From the NCBI RefSeq assembly GCF_018991925.1, contig NW_024735516.1:169501-233500 (forward strand): a stretch of DNA of 64,000 nt. Reading direction: 5' to 3'. The DNA comes from Homarus americanus. Lineage: Eukaryota; Arthropoda; Malacostraca; Decapoda; Nephropidae. The position numbers and the translations under genes are program-made. Positions 22,622 to 33,004 of the stretch are shown here, piece after piece. The first letter of the stretch is position 1; the number at the start of each line of letters is the position of its first letter. The notes beneath the pieces were generated by a model. That model saw only the letters and a list, made by a program, of their open reading frames with translations. It was not told the origin of the DNA and made no database searches.

Positions 22622-22752
22622 TATTAAGATGTAGGTAGTGTGGTCGTAGGTCGTAGCTAGTGTGGTCATAGGTCGTAACTAGTGTGGTCGTAGGTCGAAG
22701 CTAGTGTGGTTGTGAATCGTAGCTAGTGTGGTCGTAGGTCATAGTCTTAAGG
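22622..22752. repeat. 22-bp minisatellite
   Basis: About six units containing AGTGTGGTCGTAGGTCGTAG. Looser TCGTAACT words precede it from 22430. Confidence 0.85.
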
Positions 22753-22869
22753 GGTCGTAGTTTTAGAGGTAGTCTCCTTGCATCAGATGTCGCCTGTCAG
22801 CCACCATTATCCACGACCACCCTCACCACCACCTCCTGTCAAAACACATTCTGTCTCAGAGCGTGAGAG

Positions 22870-23716
22870 ACATTTAGTGGCGACAGGGAGTGAGAGGAGG
22901 CTAGTGGCGGAGCATTAGGTAGGGGTAGTGGCGGAGCATTAGGTAGGGGTAGTGGCAGTGTATTAGCTGGGTGGTAGTGGCAGAGTATTAGCTAGGTGGT
23001 AGTGGCAGAGTATTAGGTGGTGGTAGTGGCAGAGTATTAGCTGGGTGGTAGTGGTAGAGTATTAGCTAAGTGGTAGTGGCAGAGTATTAGGTGGGTGGTA
23101 GTGGCAGAGTATTAGCTGGGTGGTAGTGGCAGAGTATTAGGTGGTGGTAGTGGCAGAGTATTAGCTGGGTGGTTGTGGTAGAGTATTAGCTGGGTGGTTG
23201 TGGTAGAGTATTAGCTAAGTGGTAGTGGCAGAGTGTTAGCTGGGTGGTAGTGGCAGAGTATTAGCTAGGTGGTAGCAGGTATTGGGTGGAGTGGTAGTGG
23301 CAGGTATTGGGTGGGTGGTAGTGGCAGAGTGATAGCTAGGTGGTAATGGCAGGTATTAGCTGGGTGGTGAGTGCCAGAGTATTAGCTGGGTGGTAGTGGC
23401 AGAGTATTAGTTAGATTGGTAATGGCAGAGTATTAGCTGGGTGGTTGTGGTGAAGTATTAGCTAAGTGGTAGTGGCAGAGTATTAGCTGGGTGGTTGTGG
23501 TAAATTATTAGCTAAGTGAGTAGTGGCAGAGTGGCTGGTGGTAGTGCCAGGTATTAGCTGGGTGGTAGTGGCAGAGTATTAGCTGGGTGGTAGTGGCAGA
23601 GTATTAGCTGGGTGGTAGTGGCAGAGTATTAGCTGGGTGGTAGTGGCAGAGTATTAGCTGGGTGGTAGTGGCAGAGTATTAGCTGGGTGGTAGTGGCAGT
23701 GTATTAGCTGGGTGGT
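22870..23716. repeat. Approximately 25-bp minisatellite
   Basis: About 33 units of GTATTAGCTGGGTGGTAGTG followed by GCAGA. The 5' units read GGAGCATTAGGTAGGGG. The last seven units are almost identical. Confidence 0.95.
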
Positions 23717-23802
23717 AGAGGCGACCCTTCACTGTTGGTTAAGGCTGCGTGGTCGTTAGTCGTACCACCACCTCCTGCCCACGACCCCTGCTGACCACAT
23801 AG

Positions 23803-23998
23803 TACTTAACCCTTTGACGACGATGAATTAACCCTTCCATGACTGTGATTTAACCCTTTGAACAATATGATAACCCTTTGAAGACGATGATTTAACCCTT
23901 TGAAGACGATGATTTAACCCTTTGAAGACGATGATTTAACCCTTTGAAGACGATGATTTAACCCTTTGAAGACCATGATTTAACCCTTTAGGACTCCA
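23803..23998. repeat. 22-bp minisatellite
   Basis: About nine units of TTTAACCCTTTGAAGACGAT. Confidence 0.95.
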
Positions 23999-24003
23999 AG
24001 GGT

Positions 24004-24292
24004 TAATGCCTCGAGTGGTTATTATTCGTCGTACCCCCACCACCTCGCCACGACCCCTGCTGACCACACAGTACTTAATGCCTCGAGTGGTCGTTAGTCG
24101 TACCACCACCTCCTCACCACGACCCCTGCTGACCACACAGTACTTAATGCCTCAAGTGGTCGTTAGTCGTACCACCACCTCCTCACCACGACACCTGCTG
24201 ACCACACAGTACTTAATGCCTCAAGTGGTCGTTAGTCGTACCGCCATCACCTCACCACGATCCCTGCTGACCACACAGTCGTTAGTCGTTCC
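24004..24292. repeat. 69-bp minisatellite, 4-5 units
   Basis: Units contain CTCGAGTGGTCGTTAGTCGT and CTGCTGACCACACAGTACTT. An isolated unit at 23738-23811 lies on the other side of the 22-bp array, so that array sits inside this repeat. Confidence 0.92.
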
Positions 24293-24449
24293 AGCCCCAT
24301 GATCAAGGTGACTCTTAGCTGCTCGCAAATTTGCCAGCGCCTCAATCAGTTCTAATTAGGCAAAATATTATGATAAACTGGACCACTAAGGCTCAAGTGG
24401 CCGCCATAAGTTCAACAAGTTTAGAGGTCAGGATTTAGTGGGTGCTATG

Positions 24450-24838
24450 AGGGAGAGTATTAGGTGGGTGATGGTGGTGGTGGGGGTGGTGGTGGGGGTG
24501 GGTGGTGGTGGGGGTGGGTGGTGGTGGGGGTGGGTGGTGGTGGAGGTGGGTGGTGGTGGAGGTGGGTGATGGTGGTGGGTGGGGGAGGTGGTGGTGGGTG
24601 GAGGTGGTGGGTGGTGGGTAGGGTAGGGGTGGGTGGTGGTGGTGGTGTGGTGGTGGTGGGGGTGGGTGGTGGGTAGGGGTGGGTGGTGGTGGGGGTGGGT
24701 GGTGGTGGTGGTGGAGGTGGGTGGTGGTGGTGGAGGTGGGTGGTGGTGGGTGATGGTGGTAGTGGAGGTGGGTGGTGGTGGTGATGGTAGTGTATTAGGT
24801 GGGTGGAGGTGGTGGTGGTGGTGGTGGTGGTGGTGGTA
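24450..24838. repeat. GGTGGTGGG-type G-rich repeat
   Basis: Repeated GGTGGTGGTGGGGGTGGG blocks, strongly G-rich on the plus strand. Candidate G-quadruplex DNA. Glycine/tryptophan-rich and proline/threonine-rich frames are compositional. Confidence 0.93.
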
Positions 24839-24869
24839 CCCATTTAAAGCAAGGTAGACTGGGAATGCC

Positions 24870-25572
24870 TTTCACACACCCACAACTACCTTTCACATAC
24901 CATCAACTACCCTTCACATACCATCGATTGCCCCTTACATTACCCTTGATTACCCCTCACATACCCTTAACTACCCTCTACATACCCTTAACTACCCTTC
25001 ACATACCATCAACTACCCTTCACATACCATTAACTACCCTTAACTACCCTTTACACACGCTTAACTACCCTTCACATACCCTTAACTACCCTTCACATAC
25101 CCTTAACTACCCTTCACATACCATTACCTACCCTTCACATACCCTTAACTACCCTTCACATACCATTAACTACCCTTAACTACCCTTCACATACCCTTAA
25201 CTACCCTTCACATACCCTTAACTACCCTTCACATACCATTAACTACCCTCAACTACCCTTCACATACCCTTAACTACCCTTCACATACCCTTAACTACCC
25301 TTCACATACCATTAACTACCCTTAACTACCCTTCACATACCCTTCACATACCCTTAACTACCCTTCACATACCCTTAACTACCCTTAACTATCCTTCACA
25401 TACCCTTTACATACCCTTAACTACCCTTCACATAACCTTAACTACCCTTCACATACCCTTAACTACCCCTTACATACCCTTAACTACCCCTTACATACCC
25501 TTAACTACCCTTCAAATACCCTTAACTACCCTTCAAATACCCTTAACTACCCTTCACATACCCTTAACTATG
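24870..25572. repeat. Approximately 20-bp minisatellite
   Basis: More than 30 units of CCCTTAACTACCCTTCACAT, with CCATTAACTACC variants. Confidence 0.95.
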
Positions 25573-25937
25573 AACCCAAATTCCTTCTTCAATTAACGGA
25601 AAAAACCGGTTATTTCATATTCGGTTCAACTTCTGGGTCAATTCCGAGAGATTTTCGGTTAAGGAATTCCGGATAACTGGGGAACTACAATATTTTCTTA
25701 CCATGAAACCGAATTTCAATCTGAATATACTGTACACTTTATAATGGAATTTGAAGCGTGAAAAAAAAATTCTTGCTTTGATGATTTAAGATTTAATTGT
25801 AACTAATTAATCAATACTTCTAAATGGACCAAGTGATGATTAAACACTAGGGGGGATTGGGTTGGGTTAGGTTAGGTTAGGCGGCCACATTGATGCCAAG
25901 ATTACTGAGAATTTGAGTCTCAGGTAGATTAAGGCTC
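25573..25937. other. Unassigned sequence with one TTAGG tract
   Basis: No gene. A (GGTTA)n tract lies at 25858-25884. Confidence 0.55.
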
Positions 25938-26536
25938 ATACATCACTCACACAAAGCCTCCATCTGTGTTGTATCTCACCTGTGTCACCATAAAGGCTCA
26001 CTATATGACTCACAAAGCCTCCACCCGTGTTGTACCTCACCTGTGTCACCATAAAGGCTCACTATATGACTCACAAAGCCTCCATCTGTGTTATCTCACC
26101 TGTGTCACCATAAAGGCTCACTATAATGACTCACAAAGCCTCCATCTGTGTATCTCACCTGTGTCTCATAAAGGCTCACTATATGACTCACAAAGCCTCC
26201 ACCGTGTTGTATCTCAGATAAAGCTCACTATATGAGCCTCCATCTGTGTTGATCTCACCTGTGTGCCATAAAGGCTCACTATATGACTCACAAAGCTCCA
26301 TCTGTGTTGTATCTCACCTGTGTCACCATAAGGCTCACTATATGACTCACAAAGCTCCACCGTGTTGTATCTCACTGTGTCACCATAAAGGCTCACATAT
26401 GAGCCTCCATCTGTGTTGTATCTCACCTGTGTCACCATAAAGGCTCACTATATGACTCACAAAGCCTCCACCCGTGTTGTACCTCACCTGTGTCACCATA
26501 AAGGCTCACTATATGACTCACAAAGCCTCCATCTGC
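25938..26536. repeat. Approximately 61-bp minisatellite, ten units
   Basis: Units contain CTCACTATATGACTCACAAA, CCTCCATCTGTGTTG and CTCACCTGTGTCACC. Single-base losses in the middle units (26090-26400) change the period. Confidence 0.95.
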
Positions 26537-26879
26537 GTCACACTTCAGTATTTACTCTCACGATATTCATATTCGTCGTGTGTCTCGTTGACGATCAAAA
26601 TTTCTCTTTGTTTTGTGCTCCGGAAACTATTAGAACTATGCAGAGCTGGCAGCTGGTGTTTTATATAAAGTGTTTTATGGTGACGGATGATAGTATCGCT
26701 GAGTGGGGTGGGCTAGATTTTGACTGAGTGTTGGCCGTCGTATTTATGTTATAGTGTGGGTGATTCTGAGGGCTGTTAGCGTCCTGGTGACAGTCACGCG
26801 TTAGTCCTCACCTCCCTCTAACACTCCTCTCCTCACCTCACCGTGACTGACCCTCCGCCATAGCTGTCAGATTTAACTA
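26537..26879. other. Unassigned sequence
   Basis: Nothing recognised. Confidence 0.5.
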
Positions 26880-27692
26880 TACTCACCTTCAACACATCTC
26901 CCTCTATCACCTCTAACACATCTCCCTCTATCACCTCAACACATCTCCCTCTATCACCTCTAGCACATCTCCCTCTATCACCTCAACACATCTCCCTCTA
27001 TCACCTCAACACATCTCCCTCTCTCACCTCAACACATCTCCCTCTATCACCTCAACACATCTCCCTCACCCTCACATCTCCTCTCTCACCCTCTAACACA
27101 TCTCCCATCACCCCAACACACCCCCTCACTAACACATCCATCACCCCCACTGCATCTAACATCTCCCTCTATCACCTCTAACACATCTCCTCTCTCACCT
27201 CTAACACATTCCTCCTCACGTCTAAACACTTCCCTCTCCTCCATCCCTCATTCTATACATCTCCTTCCTCGTCAGCACATCTCTCTCAAAGTCTCATCTC
27301 TCTCACGTCTACACATCTCCCTCCCTCCGTCTACATCTCCGTCCCACTCAAGCCCACACATCTCTCCTCTCGTCTACACATCTCTCTCACCTCCCTCTCC
27401 GTCAACACATCCTCTGTCCCTTACGCCAGCACATCTCCCTCTCACCCTCTCCCTCACGTCTAAACATCTCCTCCCTTACGTCAGCACATCTCCTCCCTCA
27501 CGTCTACACATCTCCCTCCCTAACGTCTACACATCTCCCTCCCTCACGTCAGCACATCTCCCTCCCTCACGTCGCACATCTCCTCCTCACGTCGCACATC
27601 TCCCTCCCTCACGTCAGCACATCTCCCTCCTCACGTCAGCACATCTCCCTCCCTCACGTCAGCACATCTCCCTCCCTCACGTCAGCACATCA
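26880..27692. repeat. Approximately 23-bp pyrimidine-rich minisatellite
   Basis: Units of ACACATCTCCCTCTATCACC at the 5' end change to GCACATCTCCCTCCCTCACGTC at the 3' end, with a degenerate centre at 27060-27420. Confidence 0.93.
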
Positions 27693-27700
27693 CTGGTCGT

Positions 27701-27960
27701 TACTGTAAATCAACCCTCATCTGTGGACGGCACGGGTCTCTAGTGAAGCACCTGCCAATTTGGATGTTGATGAGCAAACACCGGCCGGGCAGGAGGGTGA
27801 ACTGCGGCCAAAACACGACAGCACCGTCCGTTGGTCATCACGCTCCCACATCATCTTCATGGGAGACGATTTCACACTTCCTGGGCAATGTGTTATGCTC
27901 TGGTGTCTCTATGAAAATCAATTCCCCGGTAACCAGCCGGACTATGGGCGATTCCAGTAG
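27701..27960 (+). CDS. Unrecognised short open frame, possible exon or fragment
   Basis: One frame is open from just after a TAA at about 27702 to the TAG at 27958-27960, with an ATG at 27760. The reading has ordinary, non-repetitive composition (for example RSHIIFMGDDFTLPGQCVML and ENQFPGNQPDYGRF), unlike the repeat frames around it. I do not recognise the family. It could be an exon, a decayed mobile-element fragment, or chance. A second overlapping frame (27743-27970) is equally long, which argues for chance. Confidence 0.25.
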
Positions 27961-28694
27961 GCCAAGTTGACAGGATACAGGTCGTGGTGGGGAGGAGTGG
28001 TCGTTTAGTTACGACCCTGACTATTCCCCAAGTGTATAATTCGTCCTTCAAGTACCTCCTCCACAGTCACTTGATGGCCCTTGATGACACATCAAATTTC
28101 ATGGCCACTGTTCTCTGACTGCCAACCATCTTCCACCACCTACGACCCTAACAACTTCAGCTTGGTCTAGACATCGCCTGACACCACCAACCAACACCAG
28201 GCAACATCGTACAGAATCCATACGTAAACACGACGACCTCACACTGGGGTAATTACTTCTACCACACCCTATATGAACGTCGAGTCACCGGGATTCACAA
28301 CGTTGTATTGCCTCACATAATTTCCATTCATGCAATACAAAACAGGAGTTCTTTAAGTTTTTCATCAATATTCCTCTAACAAAAACTGGAACTATTCCTC
28401 ATGTAGACAGAGACACATACTTAAAGTAATACTGAGACACATAAATATGCATCTGTTTCTCCATTATTTAAAACAAACTTAATTAATAATCGTCTCCCTT
28501 CATTATGGTGTTTGAAAACTGTGAACAAAAGTCAACAACCCTGAGGAACACAACCAAATAGAGTCTTTACCACAGCGGGAACCCAAACATCTGATGGTAT
28601 TATTTGGGTCTTGTTAAACAATGAGCATTTGTCTATAAGCTGTTGAGGCGCAAGTCAGGTATTGAGAAGAAAACAAAAGCTAAAAATAACATGA
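27961..28694. other. Unassigned sequence
   Basis: No gene or repeat is recognised. Confidence 0.5.
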
Positions 28695-30225
28695 CGTTTT
28701 GACTCACTTGTGACGTGGTACTGACACATACAGCTGCACCAACATGACGTGGTACTGACACATACAGCTGCACCAACATGACGTGGTACTGACACATACA
28801 GCTGCACCAACATGACGTGGTACTGACACAATACAGCTGCACCAACATGACGTGGTACTGACACAATACAGCTGCACCAACATGACGTGGTACTGACACA
28901 ATACAGCTGCACCAACATGACGTGGTACTGACACAATACAGCTGCACCAACATGACGTGGTACTGACACATACAACTGCACCAACATGACGTGGTACTGA
29001 CACATACAACTGCACCAACATGACGTGGTACTGACACACACAGCTGCTCCAACATGACGTGGTACTGACATACAGCTGCACCAACATGACGTGGTACTAA
29101 CACACAGTTGCAACAACATGACGTGGTACTGACACACAGCTGCAACAACATGACGTGGTACTAACACACAGTTGCAACAACATGACGTGGTACTGACACA
29201 CAGCTGCAACAACATGACGTGGTACTAACACACAGTTGCAACAACATGACGTGGCACTGACATACAGCTGCACCAACATGACGTGGTACTAACACACAGT
29301 TGCAGCAACATGACGTGGTACTGACACACAGCTGCAACAACACTTGACGTGGTATTACTGACACACAGCTGCAACAACATGACGTGGTACTGACACACGA
29401 GTTGCAACAACATGACGTGGTACTGACACACAGTTGCACCAACATGATTTAATATTGACACACAGCTGCAACAACATGACGTGGTACTGATACACAGCTG
29501 CAACAACATGACGTGGTACCGACACAGTTGCACCAACATGACGTGGTACTGACACAGTTGCGCAACATGACGTGTACCGACACACAGTTGCACCAACATG
29601 ACGTGGTACTGACACAAGGCTGCAACATGACGTGGTACTGACACACAGTTGCAACAACATGACGTGGTACTGACACACAGTTGCAACAGCATGACGTGGT
29701 ACTGACACACAGTTGCACCAACATGATTTAATATTGACACACAGCTGCACCAGCATGACGTGGTACGACACACAGCTGCAACAACGGCATGCAACACACA
29801 GCTGCAACAACATGACGTGAGTACTGACACACAGTTGCACCAACATGATTTAATATTATTTTAGCTGCATCAGCGTGACGTGGTACTGACACACACACAC
29901 ACACACACACAGTTGCACCAACATGAGGTACTACTAACACACAGCTGCACCAACACGATGTAATACTGACACATACAGCTGCACCAACATGACGTGGTAC
30001 TGACACATACAGCTGCACCAACACGATGTAATATTGACACATACAGCTGCACCAACATGACGTGGTACTGACACACAGCTGGACCAACATGCGGTACTAT
30101 TAACACACAGCTGCACCTACATGATGTAATATTGACACATACAGCTGCATCAACATGATGTAATATTGACACATACAGCTGCACCAACATGATGTAATAT
30201 TGACACATACAGCTGCACCAACATG
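28695..30225. repeat. Approximately 32-bp minisatellite with TGACGTGG in most units
   Basis: About 47 units of the type CATGACGTGGTACTGACACA plus CAGCTGCACCAA. The 5' third (28695-29090) carries ACATACAGCTGCACC, the centre CACAGCTGCAACAA or CACAGTTGCAACAA, and the 3' third is more degenerate (ATGTAATATTGACACA). Cysteine-rich minus-strand frames (repeating CVSTTSCWCS) arise from the period and are not taken as genes. Confidence 0.95.
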
Positions 30226-30265
30226 AAAATCGAACTTGGCACACATTGTATACAGATATTACATA

Positions 30266-30290
30266 TAACATAACCTAACCTAACCTATCC
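30266..30290. repeat. Short (CCTAA)n tract
   Basis: About four CCTAA-type units, including CCTATCCTAACG. Confidence 0.8.
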
Positions 30291-30361
30291 TAACGAAATA
30301 TAACTTGATTCCGTTATATCAATGTGACTGACGGAAAATATTACAGAAGTAAATTAAAGGA

Positions 30362-30602
30362 ATATAACTGTGGCGAGGCTAACTGTAGCGAGGCTAACTG
30401 TGGCGAGGTTAACTGTGGCGAGGTTAACCGTGGCAAGGTTAACTGTGGCGAGGTTAACTGTAGCGAGGTTAACTGTGGCGAGGCTAACTGTGGCAAGGCT
30501 AACTGTGGCGAGGTTAACCGTGGCAAGGTTAACTGTGGCGAGGTTAACTGTAGCGAGGTTAACTGTGGCGAGGCTAACTGTGGCAAGGCTAACTGTGGCA
30601 GC
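30362..30602. repeat. 15-bp minisatellite
   Basis: About 16 units of GTTAACTGTGGCGAG, with GCTAAC and GGCAAG variants. A block of about 100 bp (30416-30515) recurs at 30506-30600. Fifteen is a multiple of three, so both strands show repeat frames (NCGEV, VARLT, LASPQ). Confidence 0.95.
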
Positions 30603-30980
30603 CAGATTATGGAATCTTACCAAGACCTCGGGGAGACGTGTGTACATAACAAATTTGACTGTGGGTTCGTCCAAGCAATATGCACAAGACAGGAAGACCA
30701 ACACAGACACACAACAGACCAACGTGATAACATGATACCCAGATATTATTGCATGACGGGGTATAAAAATAGATATATAAAAATTCATGAACTGGGTTAT
30801 TTGAAACTAAAAAAAAATATAAACAGAACAAGAAATATGAAACAACATTGGTAAAGACTACCATTATGTTGTCTGACCTCGAATACTTCTTGGGGATTAA
30901 GATGCGTCGTTTTCTATAGTTTGATAAAATGGGTCATTGTTGTTTGTTTTATAATCTGTCGTTTTGCTGTCTACTTACAT
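30603..30980. other. Unassigned sequence
   Basis: No gene is recognised. Confidence 0.5.
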
Positions 30981-30984
30981 TGTT

Positions 30985-31450
30985 CTCTCCTTCTCTCTTG
31001 TCTTCTATTGTTCTCTCTACTTTCTCTCCTTCTCTCCTGTCTTCTATTGTTCTCTCCTTCTCTCCTGTCTTCTATTGTTCTCTCTACTTTCTCCCCTTCT
31101 CTCCTGTCTTCTATTGTTCTCTCTTCTTTCTCTCCTTCTCTCCTGTCTTCTACTGTCATCTCTACTTTCTCTCCTTCTCTCCTGTCTTCTATTGTTCTCT
31201 CTACTTTCTCTCCTTCTCTCTTGTCTTCTACTGTTCTCTCTACTTTCTCCCCTTCTTCCTGTCTTCTATTGTCTCTCTACTTTCTCCTTCTCTTCCCTGT
31301 CTTCTATTGTTCTCTCTCTTTCTTTCTTCTCCTTCTCCTGTCTTCTATTGTTCTCTTTCTTTCTTCTCTCCTTCTCTCTTTGTCTTCTATTGTCATCTCT
31401 ACTTTCTCTCCTTCTCTCTTGTCTTCTACTGTTATCTCTACTTTCTCTCC
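30985..31450. repeat. Approximately 39-bp pyrimidine-rich minisatellite
   Basis: Units contain CTGTCTTCTATTGTTCTCTC and TACTTTCTCTCCTTCTCTC. The long leucine/serine-rich plus-strand frames follow from TCT-rich sequence. Confidence 0.95.
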
Positions 31451-31695
31451 TCATCTATTAGGTTCATGTTCTTGAGGAATCATCTATTAGGTTCATGTTC
31501 TTGAGGAATCATCTATTAGGTTCATGTTCTTCTTGAGGAATCATCTATTAGGTTCATGTTCTTGAGGAATCATCTATTAGGTTCATGTTCTTCTTGAGGA
31601 ATCATCTATTAGGTTCATGTTCTTCTTGAGGAATCATCTATTCGGTTCATGTTCTTCTTGAGGAATCATCTATTAGGTTCATGTTCTTCTTGATC
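31451..31695. repeat. 29/32-bp minisatellite
   Basis: Eight units of AATCATCTATTAGGTTCATG. Units differ by presence or absence of a three-base TTC (TTCTTG versus TTCTTCTTG). Confidence 0.95.
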
Positions 31696-31949
31696 CTCAA
31701 AGCTGGGAGGGGAAACATATACAAATATTATAACCAATACGGTACATCAGTTGGCTACATTGTTTTATTGAAGCTTGTGTTGAGGCCAAGGCGCGGAGAT
31801 TAGACAAGAGTGGAGACGAATTGTGTCACTGCAGTTTATGTCAGAGCTATGATAGGATTACAGCAGTTATATGAATGACAATATATATCCTAAAAAATAA
31901 GATATATATTATGTTTAATTTAGTTATAGACATTTAATCCACACGATAC
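31696..31949. other. Unassigned sequence
   Basis: Nothing recognised. Confidence 0.5.
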
Positions 31950-32110
31950 TGATAACTAAGGTGAAGTCAAGTGGTTACAGCGCTCGTCTCCTGTTTTAGG
32001 GGTCGATGGTTTGCGCCACAGCAGCCTCCATTCCAACCAGCTGTGAATAGGTTCCTAACTTCACAGTCGGGAAGGTGAAACCCTCATGTATAATGCTGGA
32101 GACACTGTTT
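31950..32110 (+). mobile_element. tRNA-derived SINE-like copy
   Basis: The head has a box-A-like AGTGGTTACAGCGCTCG at 31969-31985 and a box-B-like ATGGTTTGCGCC at about 32008. The body (AACCAGCTGTGAATAGGT, then TTCACAGTCGGG, then AAGGTGAAA at about 32036-32080) matches the minus-strand copy at 18007-18320. The sequence shows a composite structure; RNA polymerase III origin is inferred from the boxes. Confidence 0.6.
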
Positions 32111-33004
32111 CCCCCTTATACCAGAAAACAAGCTGCATCCTCACTACTACTAGGGGACCCACTTTCACTTTGCATTTCTGGGGCTCAAAGGCTCAAGAAG
32201 TGTAATACCTTATTGTAGTAGAGGAGAGTCTTTGAGTCTTTCCTCCTCCAACAGTACAATGTGTGGATTTGTGTGGAGACTGTGGTCGCTACTCGCCCCA
32301 TGGGACACTCCATACATGACACATAGAGATACAGCACACACACACACACCCGGGGGCCAGTTATTACATATATACTGTACAACGTTGTGAACTGTTAATG
32401 TTGTGTTTACTGGGAGGTTATGATCGTTGCTGCTCTGGCTGGCTGGTATACTGTATATATATTCATATTTTTGTTAAGAGGAAATGTGGTGGAGATGATC
32501 GTGTTGATACCAGGAAGAAGTTTGACATATTCTGTATATTCCAGGATCCTACCGCAGATGAGGCTATTGTGGTAGTGATGGGTGACGTCAGCAGATGGTA
32601 CTAAGTTGGGAAATGGATGGAAAAAGAAATTCAACTTTGAGAGTGACAGACTGATAGAAAGGAATGATTTTTTTTTGTAAATTATATTTTTTTTTTACCA
32701 AGGTGTACTCATGTGTCTACGGCCTCTACACCCCATAGTTCATTACCAACGTTTTCTATTCCTCTAATTAATCTTCTGATGAGAAAAGGCTAAGGAGCAG
32801 CCATTCTCATTAACCTCATCTCTTGCCCCTGAAAACCTATGGAAAGACAAAACAAACGATTCTCGGGCGTTCCTGTTGGATCATCGTCACCAAAAGATCC
32901 AACCGCATTGTCTCCCGTGCTTGCGGGCAGGGTGTCACCGAGAGCTGGCAAGTACTGTCCGAGCAAAACAAATCCTTGGACATTTAACACGAAAGAAAGT
33001 TTAA
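32111..33004. other. Unassigned sequence upstream of the degenerate LINE
   Basis: No host gene is recognised. A plus-strand frame at 32839-33063 overlaps the start of the LINE and may include part of its 5' region. Confidence 0.45.

Noticed and set aside
24464..24857. Glycine/tryptophan-rich protein
   Set aside because: It is produced by GGTGGTGGG repeats in every frame.
28695..30225. CRISPR-like array
   Set aside because: There are no spacers; variation lies within the repeat itself.
28633..30271. Cysteine-rich minus-strand open frames as secreted cysteine-rich peptides
   Set aside because: The CVSTTSCWCS cycle comes from the 32-bp unit in all frames, with stops introduced wherever the unit length changes.
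30921..31504. Leucine/serine-rich membrane-like proteins
   Set aside because: They are the three-frame translation of a CT-rich minisatellite.
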